Assembly: GCF_001632365.1 (NCBI RefSeq)
Contig: NW_024468559.1
Coordinates: 198,439 to 262,438 of the forward strand
Reading direction: 5' to 3'
Source: Laetiporus sulphureus 93-53
Lineage: Eukaryota > Basidiomycota > Agaricomycetes > Polyporales > Laetiporaceae
DNA: 64,000 nt
The notes below the pieces were generated by a model. It saw only the letters and a list, made by a program, of their open reading frames with translations. It searched no databases and had not been told where the DNA came from. Numbering within the stretch: the stretch's first letter is position 1; every line of letters starts with the position of its first letter. Position numbers and translations under genes: made by a program. Shown in pieces: positions 51,684 through 63,694 of this stretch.

Positions 51684-54291
51684 ATGGCTGACAACTCCCA
51701 AAGCTCGCCTGGCGGTGGCGGCCACAGCCCGTCTCCTGAAAATTATCCCGACGTGTCCTCCAGCAACGCTTCGCCCATCTCGGTCACCTCCGCGCTCTCC
51801 ATGTCGCACGCGCCACCCGAGGGCGCGCCCTCCGGACAGTCAGCAGCAGCTGCCGAGACCCAGACCCCGATGCGCTCGGGGGCTGATGTGACGCGCTCCT
51901 CGTCGGGCGCCGGCGCCAGTAAAGGTGGTTGTTGGTCAGTCCCGTCATGATCTATTCTTCGCAACGTTGCCCCGCTGACACACGCCTGTCTGCAGGACGT
52001 GTCGGCTCCGCCGAAAGGTAAGCACCAATGTATATTCCACCCGCTTTGTTCAGCCACTCATTGTGCTTGTGCACATTGCTAGAGATGCGACGAAGAGCAA
52101 GAAGTGGAGGGCGGCCCGTGCAAGATGTGTCGCCGTCTCGGCCTCAAATGTCTAGGATGGGGCGCGAGGCGTCCTGACTGGATGCGAGTACGTGCCTGAT
52201 CACCTTCCTGACGTCTTCCAGTCATCCACTTGTACTGATGCCCCTCGCAGGATAAAGAGAAGGTAGCCAGATATAGAGCCGAGATCAAAGAGTTCTTGAC
52301 ACGGCAGGGCAAGATCCGCGGACAACCGCGCACCGCATATATGCAAAGAGACTCGCCGTATAATGCACCGACCACCACGCTCTCGGGGCCGTCCTCTGTC
52401 GGGCGGTATTCGCCCCTCCAGAATCCACGTCACACGCGGAGCCTTCCCCCCTCGCGGAACCAACTACATACTCCAGGTGGCGCACCCTCCATGGCAGGTA
52501 TGCACTCCCTTTCTGTGTCTCGTGAGCATAATCGCTTATTGGTGAGAGTAGCGGTAGGATCTATGAGCCACGGAGTACACTACACCCAGCCGATGAGCCC
52601 CGTTCACCCCATGCAGGAGTCGTTTCCGACGATGCCGTTCTTTCCGTATCCCTTGTCACCTACCATACCCGTTCCCAGTAATGAAGAGCCATACACACCA
52701 TATATTCCTCCAGCCACATCGGGCGTGCACGCCAGCAACACACCAACGCTATCCATGACACCGCTCATGCAGCCCAACGTAACATCGCCCGATCTCACCG
52801 TATACTACTTCCAGTACGTCCGGCAGCTGCAGTTCGTCTTTGCGGACGACTCTCTCACGAAAACCCTGTACTCGGTGAGCCATCTCCGCGAAGCATCCCG
52901 CTTCGCGTGACACGTCTCCCCGATCTCGCAGATCCTGATCACTTCACGCAGATCGTGCTCGATGATCCAGACGGTCCCGTCGCGAACGCGATCTGTGCAT
53001 TATCTAGTCTACATTACACCTGCGCGCACTCGGCGCGCCAACTACATTCTCCAAATCTGACGCCCGAGCAAACCATGGCGGAGCAGTACTACGACCACGC
53101 GCGCCAGCTCCTGCATCACCAGGGACAATACTCGGACACGGACGCGGTCGCCGCCGTGCAGCTTGCAAGCTTCCGCCTCTTCGCGGGCAGGTCGTGCGCC
53201 GAGGAGCTCGAGATCGCCTGCGAGTGGCTCGTGCAGACGCGCATATCGGAGGAGCAGAACCCCAAGCTGACGCTGATGAACATGGACCCCAGAGCAAAGT
53301 TCGCGGCCAAGGCGACCATGGTGAGTTCTCGCGCGCGCTTTGCCTCGCTTCGTTACGTTAAAACAGCCCTTCTGACGTAAACTCTGGCAGTGGCTCGATG
53401 TTCTCGTGAGCATCACGCTCATGCAGCCACCACGCTTCTTCTCGCTCTATCGGCGGCTGTTCGGCGACGGTGGCGCGGGCTTCTGGGCGGGCGCGCACAA
53501 TGCGGACTCGCGTATGGACGCGCTTACGGGATGCCCGGACGAGGCGATGCTCGCCCTTGCCGAGATCTCCGCGCTTGCGTATTGGAAGGAGGCGGAGCTG
53601 CGGGAGGGGAAGCTGAGCGTGCGCGAGCTCGTGCAGCGCGGCGAGCACATCGAGGCGCAGCTCCGACAACGGTCGTCTGCGCACCATGCGGGCGAAGGCG
53701 CGATCGCACCGCTGGAGGGCAACCTCGCGATGAACTTTCGCCCGCCGATGGCGGGCTTGCACGCGGAGGGCAGTGCGTCGACGTCGGCTTCGGCGTCGTC
53801 AGTGGGCATGGGCCAACATGTCACAGCTGACTCACGGGAGGAGGCGCGGCGCGTGCTCGTCGCGGACATCTTCCGAGAGACAGCTGCGCTGTACCTCCAC
53901 ACCGTGCTGAACAACGCTTTGCCGGGTACGTACGCACCGTTCCTTCGCCTGAGTACGAGTCCTAACTGGGGTCAATGTAGGTGTGCTCGAGATCCGCGGA
54001 TCGGTCGAAAAGATCATGATGCTGCTGAACCAGCTGACACCGTCGGAGTTTGACCGGGCGTTGATGCTCCCGCTGTATCTCGTTGGATGCTTGTCAGGTG
54101 ATCTCGCGGTGCATGGCATGGTGGCGAGGCGGCTGCAGATGCTGAGCGATGCGTTTGGGTACCATGCGAGGATGTTGGGGCTGATGGAGTCCATGTGGCA
54201 TAACCGGAACACGATAGGTGGGCCACAGAGTGCGAGGACGGCGGTGCCGTGGTGCGAGACTTTGAAATGGGCAGGCTTGCTTCTGCTGTGA
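51684..54291 (+). CDS. Zn2Cys6 fungal transcription factor 2
   Basis: Eight exons (51684-51934, 51996-52017, 52083-52187, 52251-52497, 52558-52874, 52952-53320, 53391-53925, 53981-54291) encode 718 aa. The zinc cluster is CWTCRLRRK then RCDEEQEVEGGPCKMC and RRLGLKC (C-x2-C-x6-C-x10-C-x2-C-x6-C), followed by GWGARRPDWMR. The middle is Pro/Thr/Ser-rich; the C-terminal region (WLDVLVSITLMQPPRFFSLY; LALAEISALAYWKEAE; AALYLHTVLNN) aligns with that of the 45754 gene. The two are tandem paralogs in the same orientation and share the intron inside the zinc cluster. The acceptor before exon 6 was chosen at 52951 because the nearer site breaks the frame. Confidence 0.9.
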
Positions 54292-56443
54292 GCTCTGCGT
54301 CCTCAGGGAGTACGTACGATTACACGGTCTTGCACTAATCTTGGATATGTTTTGCGGTGGCGTCACTGACTGCCGTGTAATGCTTGGTTTACCTTGATAT
54401 AGCCTTGTCGGTGTTTCTTTTAGATCTAGGTTACTGTATTCTTGTATAAGTCGCTGAACATGCGGATGGGCATTCATTATTGATAGATCGCAACTCACCT
54501 TGAATGTTGTACACGGTCGTGCGCGCACGTGATATGCGCCAGTCTGTCATCTGTCAGATACGAGGTGGGTCATCCAGATACCAAGGCTCTAGATGGGGAT
54601 CGTCGCAGGCAGAGCAAGCCAAGAGCGTGCAGAACAAGTGCGCCCTGAGATGCGAGAGGACCAGCAGAAATTCCAGGATAGCCATGCACAGCCCGTAGTA
54701 TTCGACGTAGGGCTACCTGCCTTGAAGATAATTTCTTACCTGGGCAGCGTTTCGCGCTAGGATGCCGTGGATAGGAGCCTTGACGGGGAGGCCGTGGCCG
54801 ATGGCCGGGGATCAGGAGGACAGAGAGAGATTAGGTGGCGAGGGAGGGGGAGCGAGGGAAACATTGCACTGCGGCCTATATAGCTATTTCCCGATCAACC
54901 GGCATATAGCAACGACCAATCAGGCGGAGCGCACTGTGATCCCGGCTACGATCGGGTAACTAGCCTTACCGGGCGCCCACCGCGCATCGCTCCTTGCTTT
55001 GGTCCGTCGTCTGCAAGGGCACTGCAGCGCCCAAAGCTTGCCGGCTCTTTCTTGTTTACTCGCTTGCAGGCTACGTCTGGGACTTGAAACGCTTTCTCCG
55101 CCTGTCAATGCGATGGTCGCGTGTGTACGAGAAGTGTCTGCGCCGCGTCTGGGCGTGCGGCTGTGCGCTCGGGCGTGCTGCCCTGCCGCGCTACGTATGG
55201 GCATGACGCCGCCGCTCCATGATCGTGTGCCACCATGGCCTATCCTCCGAGAATCCAGGTGCGATCCCGTCGCGATAACGCGCCGGCTCCGAGTTGATCT
55301 CATCGGCGCGATTCGCTGGCGGTGCGGACGAGGCTTGGCCCCGGATGCCCGTACAGGTAAGTGCTGCTGAGATCTGCGGACCTGCTGACGTGCGGTCTGT
55401 CGGGGAGCAATTCTCGAGTTGGTCCTGGGATGGGCGGATGGGCGGCGTGTGGCCTCTCTCCGCAACTCTCGGGCTTTGCTGCAGAGAATGGGAGAGCGGC
55501 GGTGTGCGCTTGCGGATCGGAACACTCAATTTGCCACTACGTCAAATTGCTTTGGGATACAATTTTGCTTTCGGGCTCTTCTCAGCTGGCCGCAGGGTTT
55601 GGATCTGCTCCGATGCGCTGATCTCTTTGACATTCGGCTCGCTGATCCATGCTCGGCAATGCAGAGGGTAGCCGGCCATGTCGCTTTTAACTAGAGGAGC
55701 AAAGGCTATGCTACCACTCTTCAAAATTTGTGGATGACGCTTCGTTCGTTTCGGTGCTCGTGGACACCGCAACCCTACAGTCACCTGTCTTACACCATCA
55801 CCCAGCTCCTCTCATTTGGGCCAGCTGCAAGACCTTACTATGCCTCGACCATACCTGAAACGTCGATTACGGATTATTTGCGATGTCCCTGTTCGGCTAG
55901 TCGGCTTGTTGGTCTCGCCGAGTTTCATCCTCTACCATTCAAGAGCAGTTTGCTATGGATGCTATCGTGCTTGTGGGCTTCATGTTGACTCCGGCCATAT
56001 GCTCATCGCCCGTGGTGTCAGGCAAGATAACTAGGTCTGTATCGCACACTGAATGCCAGCATCCCAAGAAATGTGCACAGGTATCTCCGCGGCGTGCGTT
56101 AGCGCAAATGGTCAGGCTTACTCGATGCTTGGTCAACGTTCCACCATCGTGTGTGCCTTGTCGGTATAAACACTCTCCGGATGAGACGGGCACGAGGGCT
56201 GTACGTATCTACAGGGCATACGTACGCGACGTGCAAAGCAGACGAGACGAAAATTGGACGAAAAACTTGAACAAAAAAAGAAGCGACCTCGCAGGGCGCC
56301 ACACGTGATGATGTGGCGCGGGCGTGTGACGCGAAACGCCCGACCTCGGAGGTTTGGACTACATAGCCTGAGCGGGCAACCGTAATCGAACCTCGGCCGT
56401 CTCGCTTACCATACTGAACTTACGTCTTCGGTCTGAAGTTTGA
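54292..56443. other. Intergenic
   Basis: No gene supported. Open frames (e.g. 55525-54920 on -) show no family features. Confidence 0.5.
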
Positions 56444-57884
56444 ATGTCGTATCTTCTCCGTGCTACTCGCCGCCTCGTACGAAGGCCATCGCCCCCACGA
56501 TTGTTCCCTACGAGTGGTTTCGAGGTCATCGACAACTCTTGCTTGGTCGAAGAGGAGACCTGGGAGTGGTACAGACCAGACGAGTTCTATCCAGTGCGAA
56601 TAGGTGAAGTCCTCAAGTCAAAGTATCAGGTCGTTGGAAAACTAGGGTACGGAGGATATGCTACAGTATGGCTATGTCGAGACCTAGCGTAAGCCTGTCT
56701 TGATCGGCATAACATTAGTCTTCACTCAACCTCGCCAGGGAGCATCGGCATGTGACCCTCAAGATCGGCACCTGCCATGGGCTTTCGGGGGAGCTCTCAG
56801 TCTCGAACTACTTGAGAACGATCAAAACAAGCCACATAGGCTCTTCGCTGGTTCGCGAGATGCTGGATGAGTTCGAAGTCACCAGCCATAACCAGAAGTA
56901 TCAAGCTATCGTTTACTCACCTTTGGCGATCACCCTACGAGGATTTCGGAAAATGCTTACCACTAAATCCCTGCCTGCCGAGCTCTTGAAGTTGGTTCTC
57001 AAGCACATCTTTCTTGCTCTCGACTTCCTGCATACTGAGGCTCGAGTGATACACACTGGTGAGTCATCTATTCTATGTTCACGTCATATGCGTTGCCCGA
57101 ATGGCTCAGACATTCAGGAGAAGAACATTTTACTAGGCTTGGACGACAACTCTGCCAAAGATGATTTGAAGAAATTTGAGAAGCAAGAGGTAGAGTTTCC
57201 CAGTCCGCGCAAAATCGACAGTGACCGAATCATCCACACATCCCGACCGCTGGTCCCTCGTATCTACAACTATGGCCGACCGGTACTCTGTGATCTCGGC
57301 GAGGCTCGTTTCGGCAAATTGAATCCGATGGACGACATTCAACCATATCAATATCGAGCTCCCGAAGTTATCTTAGACATTCCTTGGGATGAGAAAGTGG
57401 ATATCTGGAACGTCGGAGTTCTGGTGGGCCATACAGTCTTCATAATCTTCGAAAGATCATGCGAACCACATGCTGCAGATTTGGGATTTGTTTGAGAACG
57501 GCAATCTGTTCAAAACTAGAGGAGGAGCTGAGAACAAAAAGGACAATATTTATCACCTTGCTCATATGATCGCACTGCTCGGGCTTCCACCGAAAGACTT
57601 CCTCGAGCGAAGCCAAACGGATCGTCCTTGGCAATGGTTCGATAGGAATGGTGTGTATCATTCATAATCGGAACAAATACATGGCTCGTAACATTTGCAC
57701 AGGCAACTGGAAGGGAGTAGCTGACATTCCAAAGACGAGCTTGGAGGATGCCGAGAAGAACCTTGCAGGGGAGGATAAGGCGCTGTTCCTTCACTTTGTG
57801 AGGAAGATGTTGAGGTGGAAGCCTGAGGAGAGAGCGAGTGCTAGAGAACTGCTTGACGATCCGTGGCTGAATGCAGTCGACTGA
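56444..57884 (+). CDS. SRPK-like protein kinase
   Basis: Five exons (56444-56688, 56739-57058, 57110-57423, 57479-57650, 57703-57884) encode 410 aa. Motifs: EEETWEWYRPDEFYPVRIGE before the kinase, as in SRPK relatives; nucleotide loop GKLGYGGYATVW (65-76); lysine in VTLKIG (about K90); catalytic loop VIHTDIQEKNILLG, formed across an intron; Mg-binding LCDLGEAR (DLG, typical of SRPKs); YRAPEVILDIPWDEKVDIWN; WKPEERASARELLDDPWL. It probably phosphorylates Ser/Arg-type substrates. The spacer between lobes is short compared with true SRPKs. The basic N-terminus (LRATRRLVRRP) could target mitochondria or be a leftover; uncertain. Confidence 0.9.
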
Positions 57885-58902
57885 AGCCGTGCCATCGCGG
57901 TAGTCTCTTACGTTAAGCGTTTGTATGTCATCAAGCAGTGGGCTTTGAGTGTCCTGTCCCACACATTATGTGCATGTCCCAAAACCAGGGCCTCACGCCA
58001 TCCTCGCCGCAATGTTCGGCTACGATGATGACCCTGCGCTGCGTGGAATCATGACTACAGGCATTTGCATAATGGCTGTCGCTTGTGCGGCCAGGCAGTT
58101 CAGCTTCTCCCGTTTGTTATCCAGCTCATCTTTGTTCAGTAGACACGAAGCCTCAATCTCTTGTTGATACGCTGCTACGACATCTCACCGTCCGTTGAGC
58201 AACGGTCAAGCTTGTTCAATGCCTAGTCAACGTTCCACCGGCGTGTGTGCCCTGTCGTGATGAGGGGGGCTCGAGGGCTGACTTGCGCAAATATGTTAGG
58301 ACTGGTCCTAGGCTCTGCGGTCCGACTTTGTCAACTGACTGTCGACTCGGTTGATTTTGCCGTAGTGCGTAGTGCGCATGTCCACAAGATTGGAAAGCAT
58401 GAGAAATGCTCTGTATTTGTGATGTCTGCCTCTCACTAGGATGTACGTTGAACTTTTACAGTCAAGAGAAAACATGGTGCTTTTTCGTTACATATGATTC
58501 GCAAGATATGATTGTCCAGTATCGCCGCGGAAAAGTGATCTGGCGCTGAGCATAAGGCAACGCCATGCCAACAAATGCCGCAGTGACCACGGAGGACGTT
58601 GGGGTGAGCGCGTGATTTCAGTAACTCCGGTCTCAGGTACTCTGCCCTGCACGCGTACGACAGCTCTGTATTGAAGTCTCCACCTTGCAAAACGTACTCG
58701 ATTGCAATGCAGTTGAATATAAGTTGACTTTGACAGCGGGCGGGGCGGCAATCGCGACACTAGTGGCGACGACCGCCCACGGCAAAAAGCGGAGGCGGGA
58801 CGCGCCCTTGTCCCGGGTTACCGCTTTGAGAAAACCACGCTCTCCGTCTCACGTTACTGCGCAGGTATATACCTAACCTCCACCCCATGCGCCCGCCCAG
58901 CC
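57885..58902. other. Intergenic with upstream ATG
   Basis: No gene seen. An ATG at 58887 opens a 7-codon frame ending at TAG 58908-58910, overlapping the main ATG at 58903. Confidence 0.5.
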
Positions 58903-60688
58903 ATGCCTAGCATCATCACAACCACAGAGGCCGCCGCGCCCGCCAGCATCAGCCTCAAGGCCGCCTCCAGCCCCACATCACCCACGTCGTCCAACTCGAC
59001 CGCAGCTGCGCTCCGCTCGCTCTATCCCCGCGCTGCGCGGGCCTTTCTCCAGCGCGACACCGCGCTCACGCACGCGCTGCTCGCCTCGGCCTTCACGCTG
59101 CTCGCACCGCCGCCCGCGGGTGCGGGCACGCCGGACCCGCTCGCGGGGCAGCGCCGCAAGTGGGAGATCCTCCGCATCACGTTCGAGACGACGCTCTACG
59201 CTGCGCCCGCCGCGCAGGACTCGGACACGGTCGCGCTACCGCTACGCGAGGACCTGCTGCTCTCGCCGCAGCCGTTCATCGCGACGGTGTACAACCGGTC
59301 GCTCGCGCTCTTCACGCCTGCGCACCCGCCGAGGAAGCCGACGGCGGCGTTTCTGCCTGCGCAGATCCTGGTTACGCTCGTGCTGGCGAGTTTGAAGCTG
59401 GGGTGCACGCAGGTTGGGAGGGGGATGGTCGAGGAGTGGCTTGCGAGGAGGGGAGGAGAGGAGGGCGCGGAGGATGCGGAGGGGTATGCGAAGGTGTTGG
59501 AGCTGTATTGTTTGCATGTCCTCCCGAGGCTTGAGGAGTGGGACTATGCGGAGGAGTTTATACAGTTGGAGATGGAGCTGCCGCTTGAGACGAGGAAGGT
59601 ATGTAGGTCTTTCTGTTCGTTGGGCTCGTCGAGGATTAGAGAGTCGGGCGATGTGCGGCAACAGTTCGTCGTTCGTCGGACAGTCCAGACCTATGTCAGC
59701 GGTTCGTCCACGGGTCAACTGTGGACGAACCGTTGACCTATGCTGCTGTGAGACGGGGAGGACGTGGCCTCACATTGGTCGTTCGTGTTGTATGAGAGAA
59801 GCGCACAAGGGCGTGTGCTTTGCGCACCGTCGCTTCTACGTTTCAGTTTTGCGGGACTGGCAGTCTAATGTGCTTACAGTGACTGACCGTCGAGTTTCAC
59901 AGTACATGATTACATCCCTCCATTCCCTCCATGCCCAGGGTCTTGCAGTATCCCAGCGGAATCGCATACAAAAGAGCATTCCACCGTCCGCGACAGAACC
60001 CATTCTCCCACCCGCCCGCTCCGCCTCCCCCGCATCCTCCGCATCAAGCGGTTCCACACACACCGCGACACCCACAACACCACGTCCAGGTGGCAAAAGC
60101 GACCTACAATCCCTCACGCACATGCAGCCCTCGCCTCACTCCGGCTCCTCCCAGTCCATCTCCTCCGCCGCAACCTCCCGCACCGTCACGCCCGCCCTCG
60201 TCGAGCGACAGCGCTCCCGCTCCTCCAACCGCACGAGAAGCCGCCGAGGCGCGCAGGCACGCTCGCGCGATCCGCGCTCGGGGTCGTCCACGCGCGGGGC
60301 GATATCTCCGATCCCGCGACCGCCGCGCGCGCTGCCTGTAGAGGCCCCACAGCCCCGCCCGCCGACGACGCTTGCGCTGGTGCGCTCGTCGCTTGAGGCG
60401 TTGCTGCATAGCATGTCGCGCGCGCGGCTGACGGCGTACCTCCTGTTCTTCGTTGTGTTTCCGCTGCTGTCGTTTGTGTTCCGCCTGAGGAGACGGAGGA
60501 CGAGTGCGGGCCCGGGCCCGGGGCCTGCGCCTGTGGGGAAGGGAGCGGTGGAGGAGGTGAGGAGGCGCTTGAGGAATGGGCCGTTGGTCGAGACGAAGAG
60601 TGCGGGCGGGCTGCTTAGGCAGATGTGGGAGGAGCTGGTGAGGGCGGTGAGCGATACGGTGCAGATGGGAGGGCGGGGGCTGGTGTAG
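58903..60688 (+). CDS. Membrane-anchored helical protein, possibly peroxin-26-like
   Basis: Two exons (58903-59598, 59903-60688) encode 493 aa; the 304-nt intron is longer than most here. Residues 30-250 are predicted helical and TPR-like (LYPRAARAFLQRDTALTHAL; KWEILRITFETTLYA; VLELYCLHVLPRLEEWDYAE; ETRKYMITSLHSLHAQGLAV). A Ser/Pro/Arg-rich linker follows, then one membrane helix (about 408-427, AYLLFFVVFPLLSFVF) with a basic flank RLRRRR and a tail of about 66 residues. This layout (N-terminal helical repeats, C-terminal anchor) resembles Pex26/Pex15-type peroxisomal membrane receptors for the Pex1/Pex6 complex, but I cannot confirm the family. The main ATG is overlapped by a 7-codon upstream ORF. 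Confidence 0.65.
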
Positions 60689-61405
60689 TGGTCTCGTGGA
60701 TTTGGTGTATGTTTTCATTTCATGTCGTGATTGTGATGTCCTTGGTATCTTATAGCCCGCTGTTCATTGTGCGTTCTTGGATTACGATAGTCTGCTAGAT
60801 ACGTATGCTACAGTTACATTCGTTTGAGCCTGCTTCTCATTACGGCTAGCCGTGTAAGGCACAGAGAAACGTTTACTTCCCCGCGTCGTTGGAGTGTGAT
60901 TTGCTTTTTATGCCATCATCAGAAAGGCGGCCCCGAGAGCCGGGATATAAAAGAGCCTCCTGTGGAAGGGCTTCATACGCCGTAATTCGAGTAATAGGAA
61001 GGCGTCGAACGCTTGGTCGGGAGAGGGATTCAGATAGATAGCAGCGTCCTCCACCGCGCTTCCCCCACTTTCAAGTTGTCGTTGATCGCCTGCCGCCAGA
61101 AATCACAGCACGCACACAAGCTGGAGGCCATCCGACTCGCGCTCATCTCAGCCGTGCACGGCGCTGGGCTCGTCGACCGCGACTCACACCGCCACTCTGG
61201 ATCATCATTCCCTACGCTGGCCTCGCGCCGCCGCAGACCACTGTTGGGCTTCCTACCACGGGCGCGCCGCCGTGCGAACACGACCGCCGTCGCCTCCGCC
61301 TCCGAGTCCGCCGCCGCCATCTCTGCGCCCCGCCCACAACCCCGCTCGTCCCCGCACTCCAGTCCCGACGCTCGCGCGCAGCCGCTTGAATCACACTCGC
61401 AGCTC
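60689..61405. other. Intergenic and leader of RhoGAP gene
   Basis: Contains a TATA box at 60946-60953. From 61013 the frame of the RhoGAP exon 1 is open without an ATG until 61406, so an upstream exon is possible. Confidence 0.5.
60946..60953 (+). promoter_or_regulatory. TATA box of RhoGAP gene
   Basis: TATAAAAG about 460 nt upstream of the assigned ATG; this implies a long leader or a missed first exon. Confidence 0.5.
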
Positions 61406-63176
61406 ATGACCGCTACCACCACCACCGCCACCGCCACAGCCACCACTACCACCGCCACCACCGCCAACGCCACTGGGCTGCCTGCACAGCAGGAGCCACT
61501 ACAGCAGACCAAGGCCAGTCTGAAGGCTTGGTGGAACCATTTTCGCTTCGCCCAGCAGGCGAAGAAGGAGGCGGAGGAGAAGAAAGGCGAGTTTTTTCTT
61601 AAATCTTTTTCTGGCTTTTGCTTTGTTTCGGAGTCGGTGCGGGGCGATTGCTGACGGATGGATGTGATACAGGGGAGGGCGTGGTGTTTGGCAAACCGCT
61701 CAAGGAGAGCCTCAAGTACGCAAGTGTGCAGATCTCGACCGCGAATGCGAATGGAGAGCTGTATGTGTGGGGCTACATCCCCGTCGTCGTGGCAAAGTGG
61801 TGCGTTCCCAAACATATGATCAGGGCTCGTCGCGCTGATGGGCTGATACGGTTGTGGGTGCGTGTGGTGCAGTGGCCTTTATCTCAAGGAGAACGGTGAG
61901 TGCTGCCTCCTATTGCTGCTGCTGCGCCCCTTGCACGCTGCGGGCTGACGTCGGGGGTGCCAGCGACGGAGGTGGAGGGGACCTTTCGCGTGAACGGATC
62001 GGCCAAGCGGATGCGAGAGTTGCAGGCGGCCTTCGAGTCTCCTCCTAGAGTACGTCCGAGCAGGGACCCGGTTCTTCCGTACCCAGTCGTGCTCACACCC
62101 CACAGTATGGCAAGAACCTCGAATGGAAAAAGGAGCACTACACGACACACGACGTCGCAAGCGTGTTCCGACGATACCTCACCCAAATGCCCGTACGTCC
62201 CACCCCTCCCTTCCCATCCCTTCACGCGCTCATCCCAGCCCGCGCAGGAATCTGTGATACCCCATGACATGTACCATTATGTCAGTGCGCCCCCTCTCGC
62301 TCGTTGAGTCGCTGACCGACCCGTTTACCAGTTCCGCGATGCACTTGGTGAGCACGCACGCTTGCTCAGAGAGCAGAGAGCCCCGCCCGTCTCACACGCT
62401 TAGCGCAGCCAAAAAACCGTTCAACCAGGACGAGGTGATCCAGACGTACAAGCGGCTCATCCGCTCGATGCCCCGCGCGAACCAGTACCTCCTCCTCTAC
62501 GTGCTCGACCTCCTCTCGGTGTTCGCGCGGAAATCAGACAAGAACCTCATGACCGCAAAGAGTACGTGCGGCGATGAGTCGTGAAGCGCACACACGCGGC
62601 TGACGATGAACCCCCCCAGATCTCGCAGTGATCTTCCGCCCCGCGCTGATCGCGCATCCGAGCCACGAGCTCTCGCCACAGGAGCACCAGCTGAGCCAAG
62701 ACGTGCTCGAGTTCCTCATCGCCCACCAAGACTGGTTCATGCTCGACATCCCACCACCGCCCGCGCGCTCCGACAGCGCCGTCACCGTCCCGCCCGCCGC
62801 CTCCGAGCACACGGACCTCCTCTCCAGCTCCGACGACGAGCACGCCGTGTCCGGCGGGTGGAAGCGCGTGCCCGGCCAAGCGGGCGCGCGGCGCATCACG
62901 CGGCGGCGCACCACGACGGAGCGGTCCTCCAGCATACATGCGTCGGCGGAGGGCGGGGAGCTCTCGCCCGTGCTCGAGTCGCCGCCGTCGCGCGCGGAGA
63001 GCTCGGTGGTGGGCGTTACGCGGAGCAGGACGCTTCCGCCGCGGAAACCGGGGAGGCAGGCGCATGCGGTGGGCGGGGGCGCGGAGGAGGACAGACATGC
63101 GAAGATGAGGAAACAACGGGCGTCGCACCATGGCTATACAGAAGGATCGGGCGAAGGTCCCGCACCCGCGGGTTAA
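61406..63176 (+). CDS. RhoGAP protein, Sac7 type
   Basis: Nine exons join in phase: 61406-61586, 61673-61799, 61873-61895, 61964-62049, 62106-62192, 62248-62280, 62332-62347, 62409-62561, 62620-63176 (420 aa). After a Thr/Ala-rich start, SLKAWWNHFRFAQQ and VVFGKPLKESLKYASVQIST lead into the RhoGAP domain: VVVAKCGLYLKEN, the arginine finger in EVEGTFRVNGSAKRM (about R119), HDVASVFRRYLTQMP, ESVIPHDMYHYFRDAL and NLAVIFRPAL. It would stimulate GTP hydrolysis by Rho GTPases, as Sac7 and Bag7 do in wall-integrity signalling. The tail is Ser/Arg-rich. Intron 1 appears to use a GC donor (GCGAGT). Exons of 23, 33 and 16 nt are unusually small. Confidence 0.9.
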
Positions 63177-63694
63177 CGCCGACCTCGTCCCGAACCGTTT
63201 GTTCTCCTCCGTTCTTCCGTTGTCCCAGTCCCGGTAGACGCGGGCTCGCCGTTGTCCGCTCCTCGAGTATACCACGTTTGTTTCTTGCTACCCCCTATTT
63301 CATACTGCCGCATGCTGTGCGGCCGGGTTGTTTGTTCCAATACTGCGTATATGTTGTCGTCGTACTTATCCCTCGCTCCGTGCTCGTCCATCTCGCCACG
63401 AACGGTTCTTATCGTACCTCAGACAAGCGATCATGTATATATAGCATCTATAATTGTTGGCCCCTATCTGGCCCTTTGATTCCTGATACATCATAGCAGA
63501 CGATTGACCGTCTGTGAAACCGCACCAGTAGTGACCAAGGGGCTGCACTCTGACGGAGGTGGAATTTTATGCATTGCTATACCATGTATCTAATGCATGC
63601 AGGTCGTGGTCAGGAAGTGTGATACTTACAGTGTTGCCATCTATCTCGGTCGCAAATCATGTCTAGCAACTTGTTGAAAGCGCAAGTGAGATCA
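63177..63694. other. Intergenic between convergent genes
   Basis: 3' regions only; no gene seen. Confidence 0.6.

Noticed and set aside
54920..55525. 201-codon Arg/Ser-rich frame on the minus strand
   Set aside because: Low complexity, no family features, and overlapping frames of similar size on both strands.
62606..63496. 296-codon open frame on the plus strand
   Set aside because: Out-of-frame overlap of RhoGAP exon 9; Arg/Ala-rich, and the RhoGAP frame has clear family motifs.
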